A program made the position numbers and the translations under genes. Positions 24,530 through 32,501 of a stretch of 38,340 nt of DNA are shown here, piece by piece. Numbering within the stretch: the first letter of the stretch is position 1; the number at the start of each line of letters is the position of its first letter. Source of the DNA: Ramlibacter sp. (GTDB taxonomy: Bacteria > Pseudomonadota > Gammaproteobacteria > Burkholderiales > Burkholderiaceae_C); NCBI GenBank assembly GCA_021323335.1, contig JAJTCN010000011.1:1-38340 (forward strand), read 5' to 3'. The notes below the pieces were generated by a model. That model worked only from the letters and a program-made list of their open reading frames with translations. It made no database searches and was not told the origin of the DNA.

Positions 24530-25666
24530 ATGGAACGCGATCAGGCGACAAAGTTCATCAACGACCTGTTGAAGTTGATGGTCGGCCGCAGCGGCAGCGA
24601 CCTGTTCATCACTTCCGACTTCCCGCCCGCCATCAAGGTGGACGGCAAGGTGACGAAGGTGTCCCCGCAGCCGCTGAATCCCTCGCACACGCTGGCGCTG
24701 GCGCGTTCGATCATGAACGACAAGCAGGCCGCGGAGTTCGAGCGCACCAAGGAGTGCAACTTCGCGATCTCGCCGCCCGGCATCGGGCGCTTCCGGGTCA
24801 ACGCGTTCGTCCAGCAGGGCAAGGTGGGCATGGTGCTGCGGGTGATCCCGCAGGTCCTGCCGACCATCGACGGCCTGGGCGTGCCGCAAGTGCTCAAGGA
24901 AGTGGTGATGTCCAAGCGCGGCCTGGTCATCCTGGTGGGCGCCACCGGCTCGGGCAAGTCGACCACGCTGGCGGCCATGGTCGACTGGCGCAACGAGCAG
25001 AGCTACGGCCACATCATCACCATCGAGGACCCGGTGGAGTTCGTGCACCCGCACAAGAACTGCGTGGTCACGCAGCGCGAAGTGGGCCTGGACACCGACA
25101 GCTGGGAAGCGGCGCTGAAGAACACGCTGCGCCAGGCGCCGGACGTCATCCTGATGGGCGAGATCCGCGACCGCGAGACGATGGAACACGCCATCGCCTT
25201 CGCCGAAACGGGCCACCTGTGCATGGCCACGCTGCACGCCAACAGCACCAACCAGGCGCTGGACCGGGTGATCAACTTCTTCCCGGAAGAGCGGCGGCCC
25301 CAGCTGCTGATGGACCTGTCCCTGAACCTGAAATCCTTCGTGTCGCAGCGCCTGGTGCCCAAGCAGGACGGCAAGGGCCGCGGCGCCGCGGTGGAGGTGC
25401 TGCTGAACACGCCGCTGATCTCCGACCTGATCTTCAAGGGCGAGGTCTCCGAGATCAAGGAGATCATGAAGAAGAGCCGCAACCTGGGCATGCAGACCTT
25501 CGACCAGGCGCTGTTCGACATGTACGAGAACAACGTCATCACTTACGAGGACGCGCTGCGCAACGCCGACTCGGTGAACGACCTGCGCCTGCAGATCAAG
25601 CTGAACTCGCAACGCGCCAAGTCCCAGGACCTGTCGGCGGGGACAGAGCACTTGGCGATCGTTTAA
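24530..25666 (+). CDS. pilU: Type IV pilus retraction ATPase PilU
   Basis: A 378-residue PilT paralogue. It begins ATKFINDLLKLMVGRSGSDLFITS, has Walker A GATGSGKST (137-145), IEDPVEFVHPHKN, Walker B LMGEIRDRET, and a His box GHLCMATLHAN. The AIRNLIRE motif of PilT is absent, as in other PilU proteins. In characterised pilus systems PilU works with PilT to support retraction force. Start ATG at 24530 has AAGGAG about 9 bases upstream. It forms an operon with pilT and is followed by a long repeat hairpin. Confidence 0.96.
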   Translation: MERDQATKFINDLLKLMVGRSGSDLFITSDFPPAIKVDGKVTKVSPQPLNPSHTLALARSIMNDKQAAEFERTKECNFAISPPGIGRFRVNAFVQQGKVGMVLRVIPQVLPTIDGLGVPQVLKEVVMSKRGLVILVGATGSGKSTTLAAMVDWRNEQSYGHIITIEDPVEFVHPHKNCVVTQREVGLDTDSWEAALKNTLRQAPDVILMGEIRDRETMEHAIAFAETGHLCMATLHANSTNQALDRVINFFPEERRPQLLMDLSLNLKSFVSQRLVPKQDGKGRGAAVEVLLNTPLISDLIFKGEVSEIKEIMKKSRNLGMQTFDQALFDMYENNVITYEDALRNADSVNDLRLQIKLNSQRAKSQDLSAGTEHLAIV

Positions 25667-25671
25667 CACCC

Positions 25672-25785
25672 GACAGCCGGACGCAAAAGCCGCAAAGGTT
25701 TCGCAAAAGGCGCAAAAGGACATCCAGGAAATCGGATTCCTTTTGCGTCTTTTGCGTACTTTCGCGACTTTTGCGTCCGGCTGTC
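25672..25785. repeat. Long inverted repeat of CGCAAAAG units, with terminator-like structure
   Basis: The left arm (25672-25719) and the reverse complement of the right arm (25739-25785) match over about 47 bases with few differences, around a 19-base loop. Each arm begins GACAGCCGGACGCAAAAG and contains near-tandem CGCAAAAG units spaced 9-12 bases apart. It begins 5 bases after the pilU stop and ends 31 bases before the next start. It is much more A/T-rich than the surrounding genes. I recognise this as the kind of dispersed CGCAAAAG repeat found between genes in many proteobacteria; copy number here is unknown. Confidence 0.85.
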
Positions 25786-25816
25786 TGGTTTTCCTCTGCG
25801 CTGCTAAAGTGCGGCC

Positions 25817-26719
25817 ATGGCCAGCACCAACCCCAAAACCTACGAATCCACCCCTGCCCGCAAGGTCGCGTTCCTCGGCCTTGGCGTGATGGGCTTTCCC
25901 ATGGCCGGGCACCTCGCGCTCGCCGGCCACCGCGTCACGGTCTACAACCGCAGCGCCGAGAAACGCCAGGCGTGGTGCAAGGAATTCACCGGCAGCGCCG
26001 CCGCCACCCCGCGCGAAGCGGTAGCCGATTGCGACCTCGTCTTCTCCTGCGTCGGCAACGACGACGACCTGCGGTCGATCACCCTCGGCGAGCAGGGCGC
26101 ATTCAGCGGCATGAAGAAGGGCGCCATCTTCGTCGACCACACCACCGCCTCCGCCAACGTCGCCCGCGAGCTGTCGGCCGAGGCGGAACAGCGCGGCCTG
26201 CAGTTCGTCGACGCGCCGGTGTCCGGCGGCCAGGCGGGCGCGCAGAACGGCATGCTCACGGTGATGTGCGGCGGCGATGCCGCGGCGTTCGAGGCCGCCA
26301 AGCCCGTCGCCATGGCCTTCGCGCGCGCGTTCACGCTGCTCGGCGCCAGCGGCGCCGGCCAGCTCGCCAAGATGGTCAACCAGGTGGCCATCGCCGGCCT
26401 GGTGCAGGGCCTGTCCGAAGCCATCGCCTTCGGCATGAAGGCGGGGCTGGACATGGAGCAGGTGCTCGAAGTCATCGGCAAGGGCGCGGCCCAGAGCTGG
26501 CAGATGGACAACCGCGGCAAGACGATGATCGCCGACAAGTTCGAGTTCGGCTTCGCCGTCGACTGGATGCGCAAGGACCTCGGCCTGGTGCTCGACGAAG
26601 CCAAGCGCAACGGCGCCCGGCTGCCCGTGACGGCGCTGGTCGACCAGTTCTACGCCGACATCCAGGCGCTGGGCGGCAACCGCTGGGACACCTCCAGCCT
26701 GATCCGCCGCATCCGCTAG
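25817..26719 (+). CDS. 3-hydroxyisobutyrate dehydrogenase-family NAD(P)-dependent oxidoreductase
   Basis: A 300-residue beta-hydroxyacid dehydrogenase. The Rossmann motif GLGVMGFPMAGHL (21-33), the DHTTAS segment (107-112), the substrate loop PVSGGQAGA (134-142) and catalytic Lys185 in GQLAKMVNQ are all present. Family members oxidise 3-hydroxyisobutyrate, tartronate semialdehyde, 6-phosphogluconate or related acids; the sequence does not fix which. The start at 25817 has a poor Shine-Dalgarno. It stands alone between the CGCAAAAG repeat and the convergent BON-domain gene, which begins 7 bases after its end. Confidence 0.92.
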   Translation: MASTNPKTYESTPARKVAFLGLGVMGFPMAGHLALAGHRVTVYNRSAEKRQAWCKEFTGSAAATPREAVADCDLVFSCVGNDDDLRSITLGEQGAFSGMKKGAIFVDHTTASANVARELSAEAEQRGLQFVDAPVSGGQAGAQNGMLTVMCGGDAAAFEAAKPVAMAFARAFTLLGASGAGQLAKMVNQVAIAGLVQGLSEAIAFGMKAGLDMEQVLEVIGKGAAQSWQMDNRGKTMIADKFEFGFAVDWMRKDLGLVLDEAKRNGARLPVTALVDQFYADIQALGGNRWDTSSLIRRIR

Positions 26720-26726
26720 GAAGCCT

Positions 26727-27437
26727 TCAGCGCACCGGCGTGGAGATGGCGCCCGCGGGAGCCGCCGGCTGGGGTTCGGGGGCGGGTGCCGCGGAAGCGG
26801 GCGCAGGCGCGGGCGTCACGGTCGTGACCGGCGCCGGCGCCGCACGTTCGTCGAGCATCTCGAAGATGCGCACGACCCGTTGCACGCCACCGACCTGCCG
26901 CGCGATCTGCGTGGCGCGATCGGCCTCGCGCGCGGTGACCCGGCCCATCAGGTACACGGTCGCGCGCTCCGTCACCACCTTGTAGTGGATGGCCTGCAGG
27001 TCGGACGCATCGACGAAGGACGCCCGCACCTTGCCGGTGATCAGCACGTCCGCCGACCGCTGGCCCAGCGTCGTCGGGGCCATCACCGCCAGTTCGTTGA
27101 CGACGGCGCGAACCGCGTCCATCCGGCTGATCACCTGTTCGGCCTGCTGCTTCACCGTCTCGTTGGGCACTTCGCCGGTCAACAGCACCTGGCGGTTGTA
27201 GCTGGTGATGTTGATGTGCGCGCGGTCCCCGAAGGCGTCGCGCAGGCGGGAGGCGCCGCGGTATTCGATGGTCTCGTCGTCGATCTGCGCACCCGAGGTG
27301 CGCCGGTCGTTCACCATGATCATGCTGCCGACGGCCGCGCCGCCGACGATCAGGGGCGCGCAGCCCGCGAGCGCCGCGGCCAGCAGGGCGGCGGCGAGGG
27401 ATGCGCAGGGAAAGGAGAAGGCTCGCTTGGTGTTCAT
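26727..27437 (-). CDS. BON-domain lipoprotein, DolP/YraP-like
   Basis: A 236-residue outer-membrane-type lipoprotein. The signal ends LAAALAGC with acylation at Cys26. Two BON domains follow (about 61-129 and 139-205), the first with [16 protein letters not shown] and the second with [13 protein letters not shown]. The C-terminal 30 residues are an Ala/Pro-rich tail not typical of E. coli DolP. DolP supports outer membrane integrity in enterobacteria. Its start overlaps the diaA stop by 4 bases (ATGA), so the two are coupled, matching the E. coli diaA-dolP order. The function here is inferred from that synteny. Confidence 0.92.
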   Translation of the reverse strand: MNTKRAFSFPCASLAAALLAAALAGCAPLIVGGAAVGSMIMVNDRRTSGAQIDDETIEYRGASRLRDAFGDRAHINITSYNRQVLLTGEVPNETVKQQAEQVISRMDAVRAVVNELAVMAPTTLGQRSADVLITGKVRASFVDASDLQAIHYKVVTERATVYLMGRVTAREADRATQIARQVGGVQRVVRIFEMLDERAAPAPVTTVTPAPAPASAAPAPEPQPAAPAGAISTPVR

Positions 27438-28033
27438 GTCGGATTGTCCTGGTCGCCGAGGAGCTGCGCATCGACGCCGTCGCAGATGCAGTGCAGCACG
27501 AGGATGTGCACTTCCTGGATGCGCGCGGTGCGCTCATGGGGCACGCAGATGTTCACGTCGGTTTCGCGCAGCACGCCGCCGATCTTGCCGCCGCCGCGGC
27601 CGGTGAGGGCCACGACCGTCATCTCGCGCTCGTGCGCCGCCTCGATGGCGGCCAGCACGTTGGCGGAGTTGCCGCTGGTGGACAACGCCAGCAGCACGTC
27701 GCCCGCCTGGCCCAGCGCGCGCACCTGCTTGGAGAAGATGCGGTTGAAGTCGTAGTCGTTGGCGATGGCGGTGAGGATGGAGCTGTCCGTCGTCAGCGCG
27801 ATCGCGCCCAGCTCGGGCCGCTCGCGCTCGAAGCGCCCCACGAACTCCGCCGAGAAGTGCTGGGCATCCGCCGCCGAGCCGCCGTTGCCGCAGGCGAGCA
27901 CCTTGCCGCCGCTGGTGACGCAGGCCAGGATGGCCTGCACCGCCTGTGCGATGGGTTTGCTCAGGGTCTGGGCGGACTGGTACTTCAGGTCCGCGCTTTC
28001 GATGAAGTTCTGCTGTATGCGTTGCTCGAGCAT
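27434..28033 (-). CDS. diaA: SIS-domain protein DiaA (DnaA initiator-associating)
   Basis: A 199-residue SIS-domain protein. Motifs are [22 protein letters not shown], the [14 protein letters not shown] loop, ALSTSGNS, and the C-terminal [14 protein letters not shown]. The family joins phosphoheptose isomerase GmhA and DiaA. I favour DiaA because the flanking genes (yraN and rsmI upstream, dolP downstream) reproduce the E. coli diaA neighbourhood, and because it matches DiaA throughout, including [19 protein letters not shown]. coli DiaA tetramers bind DnaA to promote initiation. Since GmhA and DiaA are close paralogues, the choice is probable rather than certain. Start ATG at 28033 follows the usual [11 protein letters not shown]-terminus. 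Confidence 0.88.
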   Translation of the reverse strand: MLEQRIQQNFIESADLKYQSAQTLSKPIAQAVQAILACVTSGGKVLACGNGGSAADAQHFSAEFVGRFERERPELGAIALTTDSSILTAIANDYDFNRIFSKQVRALGQAGDVLLALSTSGNSANVLAAIEAAHEREMTVVALTGRGGGKIGGVLRETDVNICVPHERTARIQEVHILVLHCICDGVDAQLLGDQDNPT

Positions 28034-28317
28034 GTTCTTGATGATACCGCCCCGCCCGCAGGTGACGAATGTCTGCCGGGTTGCGCGCAGGTGAACCGTT
28101 CGTTACCCGCGCATCGCGCTTGTTGCGCCTTTGCATGCGCTGTAGTCCTCCACGGACGGCGGCGGGAAGGAATGGCCGACGCCGTGGCGGACATGACCCC
28201 ACACGAGGTACCGCGCGGAACTGACTTCGCGCAACGCGTGGCTGACTATTCTGAACACCGCTGGCTTCGAAGCCTGCTGTTCAAGTTTCAACAAATCAAG
28301 TTCTAGGAGAAGTTGCA

Positions 28318-28692
28318 ATGGCTGTTCTGAAAAAAATCGCTGGTCTCGCTGCCGGTCTGTCCGCCGTGGCCGTCATCGGCGTCGCCGTGGCCCAGGGTGT
28401 TCCCCCGAACCCCTTCGTCGCCAACCACGCCCTGGGCGCTGGCCAGCAAAGCTCGCACATGACCTCCATGGGTGAAACCGGCGTGCCCGGCCTGATCGAC
28501 CAGGTCCAGACCGCCCAGATCACGACCGTGCAGGAAGTGGCGCGCGTCGAGACCCCGGCGCCGGCTCCGGCCCAGGCCGAGGTCGTGGCCCAGGCGCCCG
28601 CCCCCGCCCCGGTGGTGGAGCAGCAGCAGATGGGTGCCGCCCCGGCCCCGGCTGAGCCGGCGCCGATGGCCCCGAAGGCCGACCGCAACTAA
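28318..28692 (+). CDS. Secreted Pro/Ala-rich small protein, function unknown
   Basis: A 124-residue exported protein: a short N-terminal signal (MAVLKKIAGLAAGLSAVAVIGVAVAQ), then a mature part with PPNPFVANHALGAGQQ and repeated Pro-Ala segments (residues about 80-117). No domain is recognised. The Shine-Dalgarno AGGAGAAG is near-perfect, and the early codons (several AAA, GCT, GGT) differ from the GC-ending bias around it, as seen in highly expressed genes. It lies between diaA and yraN but on the opposite strand, occupying the gap where the enteric block lacks such a gene. It may be an abundant envelope protein; that is inference. Confidence 0.75.
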   Translation: MAVLKKIAGLAAGLSAVAVIGVAVAQGVPPNPFVANHALGAGQQSSHMTSMGETGVPGLIDQVQTAQITTVQEVARVETPAPAPAQAEVVAQAPAPAPVVEQQQMGAAPAPAEPAPMAPKADRN

Positions 28693-28732
28693 GCACGCGG
28701 ATTCCAGCTGGGGCCTGTCCTGAAGGCGGGCC

Positions 28733-29089
28733 TCAGCCGGCATCGAAGGCGGCGCGCATCCATTCGATGCCGCCGCCTTCCATGCTGATGACGTCGAACC
28801 GGCATGGCGGGGGCTGCGCCACCCGCATCAGGAAATGGCGCGCGGCGAACACGATGCGCCGCTGCTTCATGAGACCTACGCTCGCCGCGGCGCCGCCGTG
28901 CGAGGCGCTGGCGCGTTTGCGCACCTCCACGAACACCAGCGTGCCGTCGGCGTCGCGCATCACCAGGTCGATCTCGCCGCCCCCGCGCCCGGGCGTCCGA
29001 TAATTGCGCGCGACGAGCCGCAGCCCGCGGCCACGCAGGTAGGCGAGCGCGCGGCTCTCGGCCGCATCGCCTTCGGCTTTGGTCGTCAT
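28733..29089 (-). CDS. yraN: YraN family (UPF0102) endonuclease-fold protein
   Basis: A 118-residue YraN protein with the restriction-endonuclease-like fold. The core is EIDLVMRDADGTLVFVEVRKR (about 39-59), carrying the conserved Glu, Asp, Glu and Lys/Arg pattern; the opening GDAAESRALAYLRGRGLRLVARNYR is also family-typical. The reaction is unproven in general. The start ATG at 29089 is preceded by AGGGGGC. It is divergent from rsmI, with 24 bases between starts, and lies upstream of the secreted-protein gene and diaA on the same block as in E. coli, apart from the missing lpoA. Confidence 0.92.
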   Translation of the reverse strand: MTTKAEGDAAESRALAYLRGRGLRLVARNYRTPGRGGGEIDLVMRDADGTLVFVEVRKRASASHGGAAASVGLMKQRRIVFAARHFLMRVAQPPPCRFDVISMEGGGIEWMRAAFDAG

Positions 29090-29113
29090 GCCTGCCCCCT
29101 CGAAGGAGTCCGA

Positions 29114-30010
29114 TTGACCGCTTCCTTTGCCCCCGCGCTGGCCGCGGCCCGCGATGCAGCGGCTGCGCAGCATTATCCGCAGCCCGCGCTGTACGTGGTC
29201 GCCACGCCGATCGGCAACCTCGCGGATATCACGCTGCGGGCCCTGCACGTCCTGCAACTGGTGGATGCCGTGGCCTGCGAGGACACCCGGCACACGCAGG
29301 CCCTGCTGCGCGCCTACGGCATCGACAAGCCGACGCTGGCCGTGCACCAGCACAACGAGGCGGAAGCGGCGCAGGAGGTGGTGCGCCGGCTGCAGGCCGG
29401 CCAGCGCGTCGCCTACGCCAGCGACGCGGGCACGCCCGGCGTCAGCGATCCGGGGGCGCGCCTGGTGGCCGCGGCCCGCGCGGCTGGCTGTGCCGTGGTA
29501 CCGGTGCCCGGCGTGAGCAGCGTCACGGCGATTGTCAGCGCCGGCGGGGCCGGCGGGGAAGGGCAGGGCTTCGTTTTCTTCGGCTTCCTGCCCACGAAGA
29601 GCGGCGAGCGGCAGCAGGCGGTGGAAGCGTTGCGCCAGGAGAGCCGGCCGATCGTGCTGATGGAGGCGCCGCATCGCATCGCCGCCGTGGCCGAGGCGCT
29701 GGCGGCGCTGGGCGAACGCGCGATCACGGTCGGGCGCGAACTGACGAAGCAGTTCGAGGAGATCGCCACCGTGCCATGCGCGGGGCTGCCGGCCTGGGTG
29801 CAGGCTTCGCCGCAGCGCCTGCGCGGCGAGTTCGCGCTGCTGCTGCATGGCATGCCGGTGGTGGCGGATGACGCCGGGCCGAAGCGGGTGCTGCAGCTGC
29901 TGCTGGCGGAGCTGCCGGTGAAGACGGCGGTGAAGCTGGCCTCGGAGATCACGGGGGCGCCGCGCAATGGGTTGTATGAAGCGGCGTTGGCGATGAAGGC
30001 GGACAGCTAG
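29114..30010 (+). CDS. rsmI: 16S rRNA 2'-O-methyltransferase RsmI (C1402)
   Basis: A 298-residue RsmI (YraL) that methylates the ribose of cytidine 1402 in 16S rRNA using SAM. It belongs to the tetrapyrrole-methylase-fold group. Visible features are the ALYVVATPIGNLADITLRAL opening (about 26-44), EDTRHTQALL (56-65), YASDAGTPGVSDPG and LMEAPHRI. The start is TTG at 29114, with AAGGAG 5 bases upstream; this also gives a typical N-terminal length. It is divergent from yraN and ends at a long inverted repeat. Confidence 0.95.
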   Translation: MTASFAPALAAARDAAAAQHYPQPALYVVATPIGNLADITLRALHVLQLVDAVACEDTRHTQALLRAYGIDKPTLAVHQHNEAEAAQEVVRRLQAGQRVAYASDAGTPGVSDPGARLVAAARAAGCAVVPVPGVSSVTAIVSAGGAGGEGQGFVFFGFLPTKSGERQQAVEALRQESRPIVLMEAPHRIAAVAEALAALGERAITVGRELTKQFEEIATVPCAGLPAWVQASPQRLRGEFALLLHGMPVVADDAGPKRVLQLLLAELPVKTAVKLASEITGAPRNGLYEAALAMKADS

Positions 30011-30090
30011 CTGGGGTTCGCCTGGCGGCTCACCACCAGCCTACGCGGTGGTTCCGTAGGCTGGTGGTGAGCCCGCAGGCGAACCCCAGC
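30010..30090. terminator. 35-bp-arm inverted repeat between convergent rsmI and priA
   Basis: The left arm (30010-30044) and the reverse complement of the right arm (30056-30090) match over 35 bases apart from two mismatches near the middle, around an 11-base loop (GCGGTGGTTCC). The arms begin GCTGGGGTTCGCCTG and end AGCCTAC. It lies exactly between the rsmI stop and the priA stop and is probably a bidirectional terminator. Its form resembles dispersed repeats of Burkholderiales genomes. Confidence 0.85.
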
Positions 30091-30099
30091 GCATTCAAC

Positions 30100-32136
30100 T
30101 CACACCGCGAGCGGATCCACGTCCACCGCCCACCGGATCAGGCCCTTCATCCGCAGGTCCTGCAGCACCGGCTGCCAGGCCGACAGGAAAGCCTGCAGCG
30201 CCGGGCGCGACCCGCTTTCCAGCAGCAGCTGGGCGCGCTCCACGTTCGCCACGCGCTGCACCGCCATCGGCACCGGCGCATAGACGACGACGTGGCCGCT
30301 GCCTTCCAGCCCGGCGCTCGCATCCGCCGCCGCCTGCAGGAACGCCTGGGCCACTTCCTGGGTGCGGGCTTCGGCCCGCAGCAGCGCCTGGAAGGCGAAG
30401 GGCGGCATGGCCGCCTGTCGCCGCTCCTGCAGTTGCTGCGCGGCGAACGCGGCGAAGTCATGCTTCTTCAACGCGACGAACAGGGGATGGTCGGGGTTGA
30501 AGGTCTGCACCCACATCTCGCTCGCAGCGGCATGCGCCGCATCGCGGCCGGCGCGGCCCGCCGCCTGCATCAGCAGGCTGAACAGCCGCTCGGGGGCGCG
30601 GAAGTCGCTGGAGAACAGGGCCGAGTCCGGGTTCACCGCCGCCACCAGCGTGATGCTGCGGAAGTCGTGGCCCTTGGTCACCATCTGGGTGCCGACCAGC
30701 ACGTCGACCTCGCCGGAATGCACCTGCGCCAGCTGCTGCTCCAGCGCGCCCTTGAGCCGGGTGCTGTCCGCGTCCATGCGCGCGATGCGCACCGGCGTGC
30801 CGTCCGGCCGCCGCGCGTCCGCCAGCAATTCAGCCAGTTGCTCCTCCAGCCGCTCCGTGCCGCGGCCCAGCGGTGCGACGTCGACGTTGCCGCATTTCGG
30901 GCAGGCGCGCGGAACCCGCTCGGTGTAGCCGCAGTGATGGCAGCGCAGCGTCCGGTCGATCTTGTGGAAGACCCGGAACGCGCTGCAATGGCTGCATTCG
31001 CTGCGCCAGTCGCAGGAGCCGCAGGCCAGCACCGGCGCGTAGCCGCGGCGGTTGAGGAAGATCAGCGACTGTTCGCCCCGGGCGATGCGCGCCTGGATGG
31101 CGGACAGCAGCGGCGCGGAGAACAGGGTGCCGCGCGGCTGGTGGTTCATGTTGACCACGCGCACCGCGGGCAGGGCGCCGGCGCCGACGCGGTCCGGCAT
31201 CTCCAGGCAGCGGTAGCGGCCCCGGTCGCAGGCCTGCCAGCTCTCCAGCGACGGCGTCGCCGATCCCAGTACCACCTTCACGCCCTCCAGGCGGCCGCGG
31301 TAGACGGCGAGGTCGCGCGCGGAGTAGCGCGCCCCCTCCTGCTGCTTGTAGCTGGGGTCGTGCTCCTCATCGACGACGACCAGCCCGAGCCGTGGCAGCG
31401 AGGCGAACACGGCCATGCGGGTGCCCAGGACGATGCGCGCCGCCCCCGAGTGCGCGGCGATCCAGCTGCGCAGGCGTTGCGGGTTGGTCATGCCGCTGTG
31501 CAGCGGCACCACCGCGTCGGCGCCGAAGCGCTCGACGAAGCGCGCCTGGAGTTGCGGCGTGAGGTTGATTTCGGGCACCAGCACCAGCCCCTGCGCTTGC
31601 GGATCGCGGGCGAGCAGGGCTTCCATGGCCCGCAGGTACACCTCGGTCTTGCCGCTGCCGGTGGCGCCGAACAGGAGGAAGGGCCCGGCCTCGGCGGCGA
31701 TGGCTTCCAGCGCCCGCTGCTGGTCCGGCGTCAGCTCCGGCCGGACGGCCTGGGGCGGGGCGCTGGCATCGCCCGCGGCCCGCTTCAGGCGGCGGGCCAG
31801 CTGGCTCGCGTCGAGTTCCCGCAATTGGGGGGGCAGTGCGGCCAGCGCCACTTCGCCCAGGCTGCGCTGGTAGTAGCTGGCGGCGAAACCGACGAGCTGG
31901 CGCCAATGCGCCGACAGCGGCGGCAGCCCGTCCAGGACGGCGCCGACGTGCTTGAGTTGCATGGGGGCCGCCTCCCCTGCGGGCGCATCCCACACCACGC
32001 CGCAGACCTCCCGCTTGCCGAGAGGCACGCGCACCAAGGTGCCCGGCGGAAGTGGCAACTCACTGGCGTAGGTGAGTGGATCGCTCAGCGAACTATGGGC
32101 CGGCGTCGGCACCACGACGTGGACGATCGTGCTCAT
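30100..32136 (-). CDS. priA: Primosomal protein N' (PriA) replication-restart helicase
   Basis: A 678-residue PriA that reloads the replisome at stalled forks. Walker A GATGSGKTE (157-165) and DEEH (256-259) define the helicase. The winged-helix/3'-binding N-terminus is present (VVVPTPAHSSLSDPLTYA), as is the Cys-rich zinc region with CGSCDW, CSHC, CHHCG and CPKCG. A GTQMVTKGHDF motif and the C-terminal domain (PVPMAVQRVAN, QPVLQDLRMKG) complete it. Length is slightly under the 732 of E. coli. Start at 32136 has AAAGG directly before the ATG, an unusual spacing. It is the neighbour of hemE, as commonly seen in Burkholderiales. Confidence 0.97.
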   Translation of the reverse strand: MSTIVHVVVPTPAHSSLSDPLTYASELPLPPGTLVRVPLGKREVCGVVWDAPAGEAAPMQLKHVGAVLDGLPPLSAHWRQLVGFAASYYQRSLGEVALAALPPQLRELDASQLARRLKRAAGDASAPPQAVRPELTPDQQRALEAIAAEAGPFLLFGATGSGKTEVYLRAMEALLARDPQAQGLVLVPEINLTPQLQARFVERFGADAVVPLHSGMTNPQRLRSWIAAHSGAARIVLGTRMAVFASLPRLGLVVVDEEHDPSYKQQEGARYSARDLAVYRGRLEGVKVVLGSATPSLESWQACDRGRYRCLEMPDRVGAGALPAVRVVNMNHQPRGTLFSAPLLSAIQARIARGEQSLIFLNRRGYAPVLACGSCDWRSECSHCSAFRVFHKIDRTLRCHHCGYTERVPRACPKCGNVDVAPLGRGTERLEEQLAELLADARRPDGTPVRIARMDADSTRLKGALEQQLAQVHSGEVDVLVGTQMVTKGHDFRSITLVAAVNPDSALFSSDFRAPERLFSLLMQAAGRAGRDAAHAAASEMWVQTFNPDHPLFVALKKHDFAAFAAQQLQERRQAAMPPFAFQALLRAEARTQEVAQAFLQAAADASAGLEGSGHVVVYAPVPMAVQRVANVERAQLLLESGSRPALQAFLSAWQPVLQDLRMKGLIRWAVDVDPLAV

Positions 32137-32230
32137 CCTTTCGCGAGCTTAGGAAGGCTGCTTAAGCCCGCATCTCGGAAACCCGGGTAAGTCGTTGATT
32201 CCACAGCAGTTTGTCCAGGGGTGCTTTTCT

Positions 32231-32239
32231 TGTGGATAA
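32231..32239 (-). promoter_or_regulatory. Consensus DnaA box TTATCCACA
   Basis: On the minus strand the bases read TTATCCACA, an exact match to the strong DnaA consensus. It lies about 95 bases upstream of the priA start. Confidence 0.7.
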
Positions 32240-32419
32240 GTTTGGGGATAGACCCCCTCCGGTGCGTCCGCGGGCTTGACAGATCAACGAGTTGCGGCGC
32301 GGCGGCCGGAAACTGCATCCAAACGCATCCCCAACAAAATCAAGCACTTACGAGCGCTACTGTTTTTGAAGCGCAGAAACGGCCCCCATCCGGCCGACCG
32401 CGCCCCGCAAGCCGGTTTT

Positions 32420-32428
32420 TGTGCATAA
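32420..32428 (-). promoter_or_regulatory. DnaA box TTATGCACA
   Basis: On the minus strand the bases read TTATGCACA, matching the DnaA consensus TTATNCACA. It lies 181 bases from the first box in the same orientation. Confidence 0.6.
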
Positions 32429-32501
32429 GTCAAGGCTCGCGTCCCCTTCCTGTCATGCGTCAGCTAGGGAACTCCCTGATGCGAACCGCCCGCCAAGCCG
32501 T

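Larger units (their letters stand above)
32137..32501. other. Long intergenic region between hemE and priA, with DnaA boxes
   Basis: This is the only gap over 300 bases in the window. It carries two consensus DnaA 9-mers read on the minus strand: TTATCCACA (32231-32239 on the minus strand, TGTGGATAA on plus) and TTATGCACA (32420-32428, TGTGCATAA). A weaker match is TGGGGATAG (32243-32251). There are also AT-richer stretches near 32337-32370 and paired GCATCC repeats (32315-32330). No ORF with family support was found. It must also contain the priA promoter. Whether it is an origin-like, DnaA-titrating or DnaA-regulated promoter region is not determined. Confidence 0.6.

Noticed and set aside
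23381..26140. A long open frame opposite pilT and pilU (over 900 codons)
   Set aside because: Composition is typical of an antisense shadow; PilT and PilU are clear on the plus strand.
28172..28306. A 44-codon ORF (MADAVADMTPHEVPRG...) upstream of the secreted-protein gene
   Set aside because: Possible Shine-Dalgarno directly abuts the ATG, no recognisable sequence, and it overlaps the probable promoter region.
28103..28318. A 71-codon minus-strand ORF in the diaA/secreted-protein gap
   Set aside because: No supported start or domain; likely chance.
28713..28727. GCCT/AGGC pair downstream of the secreted-protein gene
   Set aside because: Only a 4-base stem.
32137..32501. Calling the hemE/priA gap the chromosomal origin
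   Set aside because: Only two good DnaA boxes, no dnaA/dnaN neighbours, and no visible DNA-unwinding element; reported instead as a candidate DnaA-responsive region.
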